Assembly (NCBI GenBank): GCA_907163375.1
Contig: CAJQUW010016158.1
Coordinates: 186,001-250,000, forward strand
Length of the DNA: 64,000 nucleotides
Reading direction: 5' to 3'
DNA from: Prostheceraeus crozeri
Taxonomy: Eukaryota; Platyhelminthes; Polycladida; Euryleptidae
How positions within the stretch are numbered: the first letter of the stretch is position 1; every line of letters starts with the position of its first letter. The translations under genes were made by a program, and so were the position numbers. Below are positions 12,124-24,790 of the stretch, in pieces. Below the pieces are notes generated by a model that saw nothing but the letters and a program-made list of their open reading frames with translations, was not told the origin of the DNA and made no database searches.

Positions 12124-13197
12124 AAATGAAATTTTGTTCGGAAAGAATTTCAAAACGGTTTTTCTCAAAAGCAAATCCCTTGTAGTCATCACTTCTGCCT
12201 GACAACAAGAGCTTCTGTTCGTCAGTTTTTGTTGAGCTTGTCCACAACGCAGAGCATCCCGCTGCCCTCCTGATGATTCCACACTGGATCGTTTGAAGAG
12301 GTGGAGTTCCTTATCTTGAGTGACTTCAGTGTGGACTTCTAACGCCAAGTTTTAAGTTAGTTCAGTTGAAGTCATCAACACGGAAGATCGTGCAGAATTT
12401 CAAATTTCCATAGAAGCAATGTGCTTAAAAAATAAATTATGTTCACTCGTTGCACCGAAATAAACACCTGAGTTACAGGCATATTCAAGATTTAGCAGTC
12501 ATATGCCAGGTTAGATCAATACCGAGTCAAGTCTAACTGATGCATCAAAGTTGTTGTAGCCATGGAGAAAGAATGTATTACGATGCTAACTACAGAAAAA
12601 TTGAAAGGACTTTTGGCTTATCGTAATTAGTGATGCTCAACGATGATGTGCGTTGTAACCTGGTTGCAACAGATAAGCACCAACTTCGGAGATAATCAAT
12701 ATCTTAAAGTGCGATACATGTTATTCATGAATGCGAATCACACATGTGTTTAAAGTGACGGAGTCGCACTATTAGCGGACAAAGAAAATTAATATGTTTA
12801 AAAATAGCGAAGTTGCAAATTGCAGAAAGACAAAATACTAGCATCCAAACTGCATAACAAGTCAAGGCATACAAGATGAAATTTTAAAATCAAACCATGG
12901 AAGTCAAAAGATGATGTACTTATGAAAACAAGTTACGAGGAAAAGGCTTGGATTAATAAATGCCGCATGGAATTGGAATTTCAGTATTTTTCTATGGGAA
13001 TGTCGAACGTGATTATTATAATGATGCCATACTGCTACGATTAGTTAATGTCAGCATGCTTGCAGTGTCTTGAAAAATGGTTCATAGTTGATAAGTATAT
13101 ACGCACTATGAACGTCAAAATCCTGCATGTGACTAATCATAAATAGATTAACAATGAATAAAATGACAGCGATATGTCAAATTGCCATGCAAAGGAT
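12124..13197. other. Non-coding, nothing recognised
   Basis: AT-rich sequence. No credible gene, repeat or element end was found. Confidence 0.45.
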
Positions 13198-13275
13198 GTG
13201 CGGCTGGTAGGACTCGAACATGCGACTCCAGGTTATCTAAACCTGTCGTTCTACCGACTGATGTAGGACTCCTCT
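13198..13275 (-). pseudogene. tRNA-like sequence (tRNA pseudogene or SINE head)
   Basis: On the minus strand there is an A-box-like catcagtcggtagaac and a B box gttcgagtcc in tRNA order. Between them an anticodon-arm-like hairpin has a 5-6-bp stem (caggt/acctg) and a 5-7-nt loop. The T-arm stem (gcatg against cctac) does not pair and the acceptor ends do not match, so a functional tRNA is unlikely. A tRNA-derived SINE or degenerate tRNA gene fits best. A weaker B-box-like match, also on the minus strand, lies near 16755. Confidence 0.45.
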
Positions 13276-14791
13276 CGTGCGACCGATGTCAATTGTAAGG
13301 ATCAAGGCCTCATCAACACATGAGTTGTCATAGCAATTATAATCAGCGAATAAATGTTTCATCACAAATGTCACTGCCGATATTAACACCAGTAGCGGGA
13401 ATCGTGCATAGGCAATGTTCGAGAACAACAAAATGAGGTATTTTAAGATCAACTGAGACTTTGTAAAAAGCTGATGTATTCCACAGTTTTTTAGATCTCG
13501 AATGCCATCTATGGCGCGCCAACAGACCCATCGTCTAAATCAGTAATCTATAACATAATTACAAAATTCATTTTCTTCTCTGGAAAACATGTCGCATTGG
13601 TTAGGTCCGCCTCTGAAAGGTGAATCGGAGTCGGTTATTAGAATGTCAATAAATTATAGAATAGCCCAGACCGCTATCACAACGGGCCGGGCATATATCG
13701 ATTGTTTTGAACCAATTATATCAGAGTCGGCATCATGAAAATGCACATGTACTTGAACCGTGTGGTTTTCCTTGATTACATCGCCATACGTGTACATTAG
13801 CGCAATCATAGAAATATCATTGTCACCGAAAAATGCGTACCTACGTTTGATTACTAAATCATATCCATAGTTATATGAATATGGACCCATGTATCATTCG
13901 GATGCTACATCAGGTTCAACAGTCCGAAAAAGTACATTTATAAAAAATAAAGAAGTGATGCATATTATCATTATTTTGAAATATTTACCTGTAGCGATAA
14001 AGTGCAAAGCAATAATTTTCTGAACGCCTGTTTTGTTGCGATGCACTGTGATGCAATTAACAAGATATAAATAAATCGAGAAGCTTGAGTAACTGAGCTA
14101 ATAGCATTATAGAGCATAATGCATACAATGACAAGTTCAAAGTAATAGTCAAGTAGTGAATAGCTACCTTTTGAAAACAAATCAAAGCATGTTATATGCA
14201 ATTCATCATTTTCAATTATCTTGCCTGTCATGCTACTGGCATGAATTATTCATGTTTTGAGCATTGTCGGTCTTTGTGGCAAAATGATGACTAGCGGATT
14301 GGCACTGCGGTTGAATCCTGGGAATGTTATTGGAAGTCTGCATCTAACAGCATTGTAACGCTCCAGCAATAATTGATCATGTCAGTACCATCCAGTTCCG
14401 ATGGGAGCAGTGACCATAAAGCTTCTTCATCCGGCTACCCTTGTTTTCCAATTCAAAACTGCTTTGTTTAAATCGTATGGAACAAAATTGTACTAAGGGC
14501 ATTTCAACAGAATAATACTTCGTGCCGTAGTCTAATGGCATCATCTGAAATAGATAAACAAGACCAGTTGCATTCAATTTGCTTGGTGCATCTTTTATCT
14601 GATCTCAAATCATCAGACAATGAAAAAATTTTAGTTCATTATATGTATCACTTTATTTATGAACAATGGTATCCATCCGCGTAAGTTTGTCTAAAAAGTC
14701 CCAAGTGAGATAAAGCATCAAGTACATGATTATAAGAACTTGCCATTATGAAATTAAGTTATCATTTCAAAAACACAGTTTTCACCACAAG
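13276..14791. other. Upstream of lectin-like gene, nothing recognised
   Basis: AT-rich with short chance frames. No clear core promoter was identified for the gene that follows. Confidence 0.4.
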
Positions 14792-15505
14792 ATGCCATTA
14801 GCTGGAATGTTAAAAAGTGTATTTGTTGCAGCTGTGATTGTATTTTCAATTGCTTGTGAAGAATCGCAACTTTTCGACGTTACTTTTACGGACACTTATG
14901 ACGTTAACGCTGCCTTTGTACAAGTTGGTCAATATACCACTTCACAATGTGCGTTTTACTGCGCATTTAAAGACGAATCTTGCGTAGGTCTTCTTGTTTT
15001 GCCAACAGGGAGCTGCTACGTTCTAAAGAAGTCTGATCTCTGGAATGAAACCACTACATTTGGCAAGGTTCAAATGTTAATTCGAAGAGGTAAAGAAAAT
15101 CCTTATTGTTCGGAAACCAATTTCACCTATAGAAGAGGCAGCTCACGCTACCGACTGGTAACAGCTGCTTCGTCATGGATGAGGGCCGCTAATTACTGTG
15201 AAGTCTACAACAGTAAATTAGCTCAAATTTCCACGACGAGTGAATTCAATTTTGTCAATGCGATTACTTCGGGTAACAAATATGTCGGATTGTATCAACA
15301 TGACGAGCCAAAGGAACCAGACGGAGATTGGTTTTGGCACAGATCGGAGCAACCACAAACAACAGCTATCAGAGCTAAATGGGCAAGCGGGCAGCCCAAT
15401 AACTTTGGTGGTAATCAGGATTATGGAGCCATCTTAAGCAATTACTTACATGACGCTGCAGATGAAAATCATTACAAATTCATATGTGAATGTTTCATCG
15501 TATGA
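14792..15505 (+). CDS. Secreted C-type lectin-domain protein with N-terminal PAN/apple-like region
   Basis: A 237-residue protein with a hydrophobic signal peptide (about residues 6-22, ending FSIAC). Next comes a cysteine-rich PAN/apple-like stretch (residues 25-100) with a CAFYCAF motif. The C-terminal C-type lectin domain (about 108-237) has a helix carrying the first conserved cysteine, a WIGL-equivalent YVGL, a Trp-containing WFWHRS strand, W-A-S-G-Q-P-N-N and the closing FICEC. The sugar-binding loop reads QPN, neither the EPN (mannose) nor QPD (galactose) signature, and the usual WND is not preserved, so ligand type is open. The frame is open 22 codons further upstream, but the start chosen places the signal peptide at the N-terminus. 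It is intronless, possibly a host immune or adhesion gene or a retrocopy. Confidence 0.75.
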   Translation: MPLAGMLKSVFVAAVIVFSIACEESQLFDVTFTDTYDVNAAFVQVGQYTTSQCAFYCAFKDESCVGLLVLPTGSCYVLKKSDLWNETTTFGKVQMLIRRGKENPYCSETNFTYRRGSSRYRLVTAASSWMRAANYCEVYNSKLAQISTTSEFNFVNAITSGNKYVGLYQHDEPKEPDGDWFWHRSEQPQTTAIRAKWASGQPNNFGGNQDYGAILSNYLHDAADENHYKFICECFIV

Positions 15506-17334
15506 TCGATTCATAAAATCTGGATGAGAACAGACAAATTTCTTTCCGTGAATCAGAGAATATGAACAGCAATTCATCTTTCTGAATCTGTTTTACATAC
15601 AAATATTGATGTCCCACTTAACCATTAAAAAATTCGACAAACCTGATGTACAATCTCTTTTTAGCTTAACTTATATTTTCTAGATCTTTTAAAACATATT
15701 ATTGGCTTAGTATGTCTAAGCAGCTTTACATGACAACAATAAGGCAATCGAATGACGCCATTTGACAGATCCACCAAAAAAATGAGTCATTCCTTTTTGG
15801 CGATTTGGTTGAGCAATTTAGCCTTATTATCATATCCCATCAAAATGCCCAAAAGTTGTGAAATAATTTGGCTGAATTCAGAACTCTGCACTTTGTTTTA
15901 TGCAACTTTTCATTAGATCATTTTATTATTTAACAATGAAATTGAAAATTAGATTCATTGTCATTAAGCCCTTCCGTGACTTTTTATGAATTGAAATAGT
16001 GAAGTTACGTGTAAAGTTCGGATCACCAATTATTATTTGTTTGATGCTACGACCTACAAGTGCTTCACCTGCCAAGCAGGGTCTCCTGGATAGTGATGTG
16101 CGGTTATAATCATGGTTGCGTTAACCGCTGTAACCGCGGTTATTGACCGGTTACGACTAAAAGTACCACGGTTAACGTGATCAACGAATACGGTTCATCA
16201 CGGTTGCATTTTGAATTGGAATATATTTTTACTCTTATTTGTTTTAACTTTTGGAACTTTAAATGAGTGACAATTGAATGCTGTCTTGGGGTTAAACAAA
16301 ACAAGATATTTAACGAAATCTGAACAGTGTCAGAATCATAATAGTATCATGAAAGTTAGCCTAATTGTGCACGCACGTTAGGTTTGTGCATTTGTCGTGA
16401 AATAAGAAGCTCTGTTGGATGGCTGCGTGGACAAGTAGACGACTACGACATGATATATTACATAATTGGCTGCAAGTTCTAATATATTACCTGTTGGGCA
16501 ATTCTTGTTTAAGACGCGCCAATATGAAAAATATGTCTTTTCGTGTGGAATCCAAATATAAGCAAGATCGTAGTGCAATTTTTCCTACAGATCAGTAATG
16601 CTACACCTCTAGTATGTGGGACACATGAAATTTTCGTTCTTTGCCGAGGCTTCATTATTTAGATTGAAGTCGGTCTTATGACAAATGACCGATTTCTCAT
16701 GTCCACAATAAAATTACTTTACTAAGATGTGAAATTTTGCATCATTGATGAAGGACTCGAACTATAGCCTCTATGCCATTTGTGGGATAGCGTTGTCTCA
16801 TATATAAAATACTGTATCAAATGACTGTGATGTACAGAATGCAGAATATCGAACTATACGTAATGGAAAATATCGTAATCAGACCGACGGTTTGCATAGA
16901 TGTTTTAAGCAATGTTGCGCGAATATTTCTGAACATTTTTTGTGTAGTAATAATGTAAAGTGATCTTTAAAAATAAAGGATATTTGAGGAACATTGGAGC
17001 TTCAATTTTTCCTTTATATCAAACATTTTTTTCTATCATGAAATAATTTTTGTTCTGATCAAAAATCGTAATCAGACCGACGGTGCTTTGCAGAGGTTTG
17101 CCTGAATTCTCGTCACTTACAAGAGCTATAATTCAGGGCAATGATACAACGAATGATTGTGTTCACAATGGCATAAATTGTAATTTGTCAAATGGCTTAA
17201 CTTATTCATAATTCTTCGATAATACCAAAACCTATAATTAGACCGACGTCGGTCTGATGACAAAGCGGCGGTCTGATTACATAACTTATAATTTTTATAC
17301 ATATTCTCTATATTGAAACTTGAAATGTATAACC
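15506..17334. other. Non-coding with repeated cagaccgacgg motif
   Basis: Three blocks near 16873, 17065 and 17230 contain gtaatcagaccgacggt or close variants, one as the perfect palindrome gaccgacgtcggtc (about 17241). A further half-site is near 16670. At 16095-16205 there is a run of degenerate aaccg/cggtt units after tagtgatgtgcggtt, reminiscent of a hAT-type terminus without a visible partner. No gene was found. Confidence 0.5.
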
Positions 17335-17815
17335 CACAGAATTAGATTGTTTAATCGTATCACTTTGCTAGAAGTGCAAACTGATTCAAACAAATGCACA
17401 TGCAGGAACTTAATAAGTGGGCAAAAAGAAATTTTTAATACCTTACAGAGATAGGAAAAATAGTCGTGCGTCGCTTGCGGATTGCTCTAAATTCCTTCAA
17501 AATGCTCCGATCGCCACGTTTCTTTCAGATTCGAAGAATTCAGATCATTGCGCAGAAGTTTTCTCGATAATGTTGGGCCCTCCGATCATTTCAAAAAAAG
17601 TTAGCAGGCGCATGAAAAAACGTTCACAAACTTCCCTGTAGAACTTGACATCGTCTGTGTCTCTTGGCTGTGTGATCCGGTTGATAACAGTCACTGAAAC
17701 TTTGCACAATTTGGCATGTTTAATGTTGAACTGGCTGCTTATTGTTCGATTGCTATGGTATTTAGTCAGGAGATTGCGCCATTTCATTTACGTTACATGT
17801 TCCAATGCTTCCCTT
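17335..17815. repeat. Inverted repeat, right copy (partner 92-570)
   Basis: Reverse complement of 92-570. On the minus strand it holds an open frame of 80 codons (17545-17787), beginning MKWRNLLTKYHSNRT, also readable in the left copy until a 2-bp deletion. The peptide matches no family I recognise. It may be a fragment of a transposon gene or chance. Confidence 0.75.
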
Positions 17816-19491
17816 AGCACGCATCTTTACTGGTAATCTTTTTATGTAGATGTATTCACGGATATCAGCATCAACCTTCCAGGAAACTATTAAAAATTAT
17901 TTTCTTAGTTCATGAGTAAGGAAAGTACACTGCTTAAGACGTTTACAGCCCTTCCATGATACTGCAGACCTTTCAAGTTAAATCAAATTTACTTTTTGTA
18001 AGAAAATGCATTTTTAAAAAATCTGTCGGACGTACACAGCCTAGATTAAACATGTTATCCATGAAAGAAAAGGTCGATAGGAAATAATAATACCATGTCT
18101 AGGTGCAGCTAAACATCCTTTATGAATAATTATTTATTGGTGGCAGATATTCGATACTTCATTTTTTCATGTACATTGTGTACTTCCGACAGATCATGTA
18201 CTCTTTTTGTGAGAGCAATTTAGTATAGTAAACCTCATCGGATCAATTTGATTTTTGTTTTAGATTGTAGCTAATACCCCAAAAAATGGAATTAAAGTGT
18301 TTGTTTTAGTACATTTTTTGTATTTTCGATAGAATATTTGAGGAAGTAATGTTTCGAAAAAAAAGAAAATCTATCGAGTACGTCAGATTGCTTTAAATTT
18401 CATTTCCGCAAATATGAATGCGCTAGGGATGCTCAAGTATGAAATTTTCAAAACTACATAACTTCACGATTGTTTGGTAAAAATTTCGTTCCAGAGTGCA
18501 ATGTATGCAGTTTTTGGCACCGCATCAAAGTATCGATTGTACGTCCGACAGATTTTTGAATTTCGTAACAGACCCGGCTGTGAGTAGGAAGACACGATCA
18601 GTGGAAAAGAAAATTTCTGGTGAAGATGTCACCATCAAGAATTGTGCAGACGTTTTCGAAAGAAACAGAATGCCGTCGTGTCAAAACCACAGTATTTGAA
18701 GGTCTTTATACATGTCATAGGCCTACAAAATTAAGCCTGCTATCAGAAAAGGAGTAGGACTAGACAAAATCTACCGCATCTATTTGTTTCGTTTTGGAAT
18801 AAAGAAACCATAGCTTCTTCTAATGTACCTGCTCGGGAAAAAGCAACACAAAGCCGATCACACCATGAGTACATATAATAGCATGGTTAGGATGTTACGG
18901 ACAAATACTTCCGAGAACACAAAATCTGCAAGCCAAAAAACCGACGATTGTTTTATGGCCTATTTACTTAGGCCATCCTAGAGCATCACATGAATAGGAA
19001 AGAATTCGGTTAGCCTATACGAACTTTTTGTAACCTAAATACAGGCTAAACATTTGCCATTTGCGGCGAAACTTAATAACGAAGAATATGTCCTCACCCT
19101 TGAATATACGATCACGCACACGTATTAGCCTGACCAATACATATCTCAGGAGAAGACAGAAAAATGAATTCTCTTTACCCAATGTGTCTCAATTAGCCAT
19201 AGCAGTGCCTAGTATGAGCATCGTTCACATTTAATGCGCGCAATGATTATGGTTGAATTCAGCTTACTCTTTGACATAGCCTCCAGGCCTGTGGATTTGT
19301 GGACTAAAGTTTGTTCTCAATTCTAGTCCAGCATTCTAGCAGCTACCGATGCAGCTAGTGCATCGTTTCTTTCGCAGCAAAATGCGATCATATTCTAGAA
19401 GCACAGTGTAGGTGCAATTAGCATGATGAGGCGCACACGCTAATAAACGTAATACAAACAGTAATTGACCAGGCGACGGGAGAAGATAATG
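17816..19491. other. Non-coding, nothing recognised
   Basis: AT-rich. One TAGGCCTA near 18719. No supported gene. Confidence 0.45.
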
Positions 19492-20439
19492 ATTTTCCAC
19501 AGAAAAAGCGTAACAAAAACTCTCCGAAGTTTACGGTCGTTGATGTAATAAAGTTAAATTGGTAGACGACAGATCTTCGGCCTCCAGCATCTTCACTGGT
19601 CGATCTTACAATAAAAGGCGTCACGAGGCAAGCAAAACCGTGTGAAGATATATGAAGAATGAGTGATATTAAGAAATGTGCTGGCTGTATAAATGCATTA
19701 AAAATATTTTGGAAAGTAATGGTTATGATAAGAGGGAGATAAATATTAGCAAGTCAAATAAAGTAAATAAAACCTGTCAAGAGAGGAAATTGAATTTCAA
19801 ACTGTCATATGTAAATGATCGCTGTAACCGCAAAGTTAATAGAGTGATTAAAAAGTGTGATTTAATGAGTAAAGCTGCAATTCAGTGTCTTTTCTAAAAA
19901 TTAGCTAAACAGATAAATCTTGCAACTGTAATATTTGTTAAGACTTGGTAAATACAAAATTTACTTGTAGAGACCGCTTTGTAGTTTACCAATACGTATG
20001 CGTTCATTGCGGAGAAAAATAATAGCAGCGCTTTGTATCATCAACATCTCATAGACAAACACAACGGAGAGGGCAGCATCGGAAATTTTCAGGTCGGTCT
20101 CATTAGTAAACTGTTCAACACACGAGACACAACAATAGCAGAAGCAAAGGCAATCACACACTTGAAACTTAAAATAAATTTGAAGTACGAACTTCCACAC
20201 TACAATCTGACTTCACAATTTAACATGCATTCATGCAGCCAGCACATTTCTTAATATCACTCATTCTTCATATGTCTTCACACGGTTTTGCTTGCCTCGT
20301 AACGCCTTTTATTGGAAGATCGACCAGTGAAGACGCTGGAGGCCGAAGATCTGTCGTCTACCAATTTAACTTCATTACATCAGCGACCGTAAACTTCGTA
20401 AAAACGGAGAGTTTTTGTTACGCTTTTTTTGTGGAAAAT
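19492..20439. repeat. Long inverted repeat (hairpin), arms of about 210 bp
   Basis: The arms 19492-19699 and 20224-20439 are reverse complements at roughly 90 percent identity, separated by about 525 bp. Transcribed, it would form a long hairpin. The spacer includes a plus-strand frame at 20033-20254 (HQHLIDKHNGEG, then TTIAEAKAITHLKLKINLKYE), which weakly recalls the C-terminal tail of GIY-YIG-type retroelement proteins. No target duplication was identified, so it may be a MITE or a foldback element. Confidence 0.65.
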
Positions 20440-23066
20440 ACAAACACAGGAATATTCTTGATCTATGCATTTTGTATGTTTTGTAATTATGCTTTCGGTA
20501 TAACGGTTTTGTTTCATTCATAGAGCGTGACTTAATTGGCATCATCGAACACAATTTTTGCCATTAAAGTGCTGATATTGATGTGCTCATTTATACATGT
20601 ACATCATTCTTGTTAATATGCAGACAACATTCCCTTGTAGGCTTATACAGTGTAGGCATGCAATGCAAAATATAATATGTAGGCACGTGTAGACTTATAA
20701 TACTATAATAGTACTAAAATTTTATAATACTATAATAATACTATAGCCTACAATTTTGTATTATGTTATTGATATAAGAAATATTGCGAACTGTTGAGTA
20801 ACTACACACTCAATTTTGCTTTTCCTGACCGCTGAAATCATTTTCTCATAAAGTTTACTTACAGAATCATTAATCAGGTGATTTTTCTCTTCCATTTATA
20901 TACAGGTCCAATTCTTGTACTACGTTTACTTATTTCATTCTATCACCAGTAACAGCATCAATATAGGCCTAAGCTCGCCTGCATCGTTGTCCCGACGCCA
21001 CTTGTCACTTAACCGACGCCATGATTTCAACCATGGTGATTTTTTAACGAGTTACACACAAATGTTGTGGTTCTCACATACTTAAGATTGATCTATGATG
21101 GAGCACACATCATTTAATGTAACATTTAATGAAATCCAGGACAAAAATTTTCTAAGACAAAAATTGCATCAAAATTAGGAGTTTTTTTTTGGATTTTCCC
21201 TATAACTGAATTTCAACGGATCTCTGCTGAAGATTGTAGAACAGGAAAAAGCATTGCCAGTACATCGACAGGAATTGCAAGAAGTTGCTACAGGCCTGCA
21301 TCAGTTCAGTTCGCTATTCATTTAATGAACGGCACAATCTTAGGTCAATTCAATTCAGTGGCAGTTGCTAGAATATCTCGTTCCCTCAACTCACTGGCCC
21401 TCTGGTAAGAAGTACTTGTCCAACCGTACTTGTCTTGTACCAATTTCTTTTATGTTTGGGGCACATATAGTACTCCCTCGCAGATAATTCAATGTGCTTG
21501 TCATTTTACATGTTTTGATAGGTGCTTTATTAATTTCAACTCATAATAACTTTTAAGACGATTCAGTAGGCCTACATGCACAACAATGCACTTCACTAAA
21601 CAACTAAGGAAGATAATATCATGCATGCAGGCCAATTGCGCACGAATCAGAATTGTAATTTAAGAAATTGTGAAGCTTTTACACTAAATGTAGCGCTGAA
21701 ATAATTGGATTTATCAGCGGTTTTATCAGTCGATTACATTCACTTTGATCGGAGCAGGAATCAGTCTTCAACTCCTTCTTGGATAGATCCAAACTAGATT
21801 TATTTCTACAATAGTGAATAAAAAATGGGCTGACACTTCATACTACTTACAAATAGTCTGTAGTATTATTAAAGGGCAGAGTAGCTGAACAAGGTAGAAA
21901 AAGCAAAGTTGTGATTTCAATCAACACATTTAACATACCACAAAATTGTGTTTTTAAGATTAACGCAAACAGAATGCTGTCGGGATATTTGTGGATGAAT
22001 TCTGAAGTCGATTTTTTTATCTGCTAATGTCTGCATAAAGGCCTATATGGCCAGTTGCATGAACATTCAGACATATATGAGCTCGCAGTCTTTGATAATA
22101 GGGGGCCTACATTTATCAATAAGTTTGTAATCAGTTGGATCTATTCAGTGTTTTAGTGAGTATTTAGTTCAAAGTAACAAGATTCCTTGCTTGCGATCAG
22201 TTATGGATGTGAACGGTGAATGAGACTGTCTATGTGTGACTGTATATGACTGCAATGACTGTACATACCTTTCAAAAGAATAGCTAGATATTTTATAATT
22301 ACGAAGGCTCATTTCCTTAAATTTGTCGTTGTCCAAATATGACTGTATCCATCAGATTTGGCTTTATACTTGTATAGGCATGACAAAAACGATGTGATAA
22401 GTTTGTAGTCCTCTTTGTTAGCGCAAGTAGAAATTCGCACATGTACGCAGGCGTGAAGTAGGCCTATGCTGGTTACAGGGAGACCAAACCCTCCTCCCGG
22501 AGTGGTGGCCCATGATGTCATGCTACCTTGTAATGCGTCTCCATTGATTTTTAGTTACAACTGTTATTCGGCGGTTCAGTGAAATTGCTGGCATTGTACT
22601 TTTGTCAAATGTGACTTCAATTCCTCAAAGAGTAGATTTGGCTGAAGCGATCGTGCGATAAACGTTCAAAACTGTGGCCTGATTTTTCAATCAGTAGGGA
22701 ACAACTTAAACCACAATATCAGATGAATCTCAAATACTTCTGATGCCAACTTCTCTGCAAGTTGTATTACTTGATCCAAAAAGATATGTTTTGAAGTAAG
22801 AAAGCGTGTGTAACGCATATATACAGATTGGCTAAAACCTTCATTAAACAGATGCCAAGCTGATAATGCACCGGATCTCTTAGATTTCTGATCTCAGATA
22901 GATGTGGACAGCGTTAATACTCTACTACTTGACGTGATCAATGAACGGAAAATCAATTCCTTTTCCCCTTACTTCAGTTGACAAAATGTGCACTGTAATC
23001 ATGAACAATACCAAAATTCAGTCATTTCAGTGGGAGATATTAAATGTCAGTGAGTGACGCTACTGA
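20440..23066. other. Non-coding upstream of the Tudor gene
   Basis: AT-rich, with ataatactataat-type low-complexity sequence at 20697-20765 and TAGGCCTA at about 20963, 21568 and 22457. No credible reading frame. A promoter for the Tudor gene would be expected here, but no TATA or initiator stands out. Confidence 0.4.
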
Positions 23067-23544
23067 ATGGACGAGGATAATACTGTCGAGCGTAGTAAGA
23101 TTTCAACAGCATCAGATCAGTTTTATTATGAAGGTCAACGACTGGATGTAGAAATCACTCACATTTGCTCGCCGCATGAGTTCTGGTGCAGGAGTTACCA
23201 GCGGTTTCCAAAAGATGGGCCTGCAACCTACACTGAGTTTCAGAAGAATATGAAAGCGTGTTATTCTGATCTCGATCACATGGACGATTGTTATTGTGAC
23301 CAATTTGTCATTGGAGAACTGTATGCCGTGGAAAGCCCTCTAGATAATGAGGAGAGAGAATGGAGAAGATGTCGACTAATTGATCTACGAGATACAGAAA
23401 TCGGTTATATTCACGATATTGACACAGGCATGAAGGAGACAATATCAACAGGAAAACTGCGACCTCTAACACAGCAATTTCGTCTGCCTTCCCCCTACGC
23501 TTTGCGCTGTTCACTCTTGAATTTAAAGTGCCCGAACGACACCG
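23067..23544 (+). CDS. Tudor-domain protein, exon 1
   Basis: Encodes about 159 residues of an extended Tudor domain as found in TDRD-type proteins. It shows VEITHICSPHEFW near residue 28, a helical region, GELYAVESP (the G-x-x-C/Y-A-V strand), EWRRCRLIDL, the IHDIDTG strand corresponding to the canonical DYG turn, and LRPLTQQF. An in-frame stop lies directly before the ATG. The exon ends at ...ACC G before gtgagtgag, a strong donor in phase 1. The continuation is at 52335-52579, where the acceptor phase and the domain both match. Extended Tudor domains usually bind dimethyl-arginine tails, notably of PIWI proteins; a germline/piRNA role here is inference. Host gene. Confidence 0.8.
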
Positions 23545-24212
23545 GTGAGTGAGTCTTCGTGATCAGTTCTTCTACGTGCATTTTTATATACTCATGAATA
23601 ATTGATACCAATAAAGACAGCATAAGTGCGACACATAAGTGTGTGCGCTAGCGATTCTCCTTCTTTGGTAAAAAGTTGGGCGAATAATAATTGTTGAAGA
23701 ATGGCAGGCGCTCTCAATTCTGTCGTACTGAGTTGAAAGAAGTTTGGTATTCGAATTGCGATAAGATACTCCTCTTACAATCTGAAGAGGAGGATAGGCA
23801 TCAATGAATTTTCCACAAATAATAAATGAACTCTAACAAATCCACAAACTTCAACAGACTAACATCCCTTCTCTATTCATTTGATACATTGTATATTACA
23901 CCAAGGGCGGGCAAGCTTGCACCACATATAACCAAACACGTTCTACCAACGAAAACATCGAAACAGGCGTCCCACAATGAGGAGTTCTCTCCAGGGATTG
24001 CAATTCACCCAAGAAAAAAACCCGGAAAATCGGGAAAAACCAGGGGTTGAATGCATAAATTTGAAATATTTACATTAGATTAATTTCGCGAAAAACCGGA
24101 AAATTGCGATCCTTGGTTCTCTCCCCCTTCCTCTTCAATTTTAAATGCAAGACATTCCACTTCCAAGAGACAAGAACAACAACAACTTCCAGGACAACAA
24201 CAAGAGACCATC

Positions 24213-24450
24213 GTGGCCACCTACAAGGCCATCACACGTCCCCTCTTGGAATACACATCAACAGTCTGGTCACCAATTATCTCACAAACAATGACAAACT
24301 ACAGGCAATACGGAACAAAGCGCTCAGGATCGTCACAGAATGCGCACGCGACACGAACACACAGCACCTCCCGACGAAACACACATTCTCTCCATTGCTG
24401 AACACCTCACATTAGACGTAAAACAGCTTTTAAACAGAGCCAAATGTCAA
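24213..24450 (+). pseudogene. Non-LTR retrotransposon RT C-terminal fragment
   Basis: Shifting frames give YKAITRPLLEYTSTVWSP, then NDKLQAIRNKALRIVTECARDT and a TQHL segment. This is the familiar thumb/C-terminal pattern of jockey/CR1/RTE-type reverse transcriptases (P-x-L-x-Y-x-S-x-V-W-x-P ... L-Q-x-I-x-N-x-A-L-R). At least two frameshifts break it. A decayed insertion. Confidence 0.7.
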
Positions 24451-24596
24451 CACTAACCTCTCCATCTCCCACGAACAACCACCACCTCTCAGACAACAAA
24501 AATCAACCTCTGTTGACAAAAATCAACGAATGAATTTCCAGTTACATTCGCTATTACATAGGAAATATGTTGGAGCGTCAAGTAGATCTGTGGAAG

Positions 24597-24790
24597 AAAG
24601 AGTTGAAGAACATAAGAGAAATGTAAGAAAATTTGACACGCATTCAGAAATATCCAATCACATCGCAAACGAAGACCATTAGTTCAATTGGAGTTCTAAG
24701 AAAATCATTGACAAAGAAAGTAATTATAAAAGCAGAGTGGTAAAGGAGGCAATATAGAGCAGACATCATAAAAGTGGAAAAAAGGTGAAG
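24597..24790 (+). pseudogene. GIY-YIG endonuclease fragment of a Penelope-like element
   Basis: The frame reads SRSVEERVEEHKRNVRKFDT, SEISNHIANEDH, a stop, then KIIDKESNYKSRVVKEAI, a stop and SRHHKSGKKV. It lines up block for block with the better-preserved copy at 63589-63981 (GRTVEERMKEHQRA ... SEIARHVFESDH ... RRRTVKEAIWTKHHGSLNK). Two in-frame stops make it inactive. The upstream GIY-YIG strand is missing. Confidence 0.7.

Noticed and set aside
13198-13275. Calling a functional tRNA
   Set aside because: The T-arm and acceptor stems do not pair, although the A and B boxes are recognisable.
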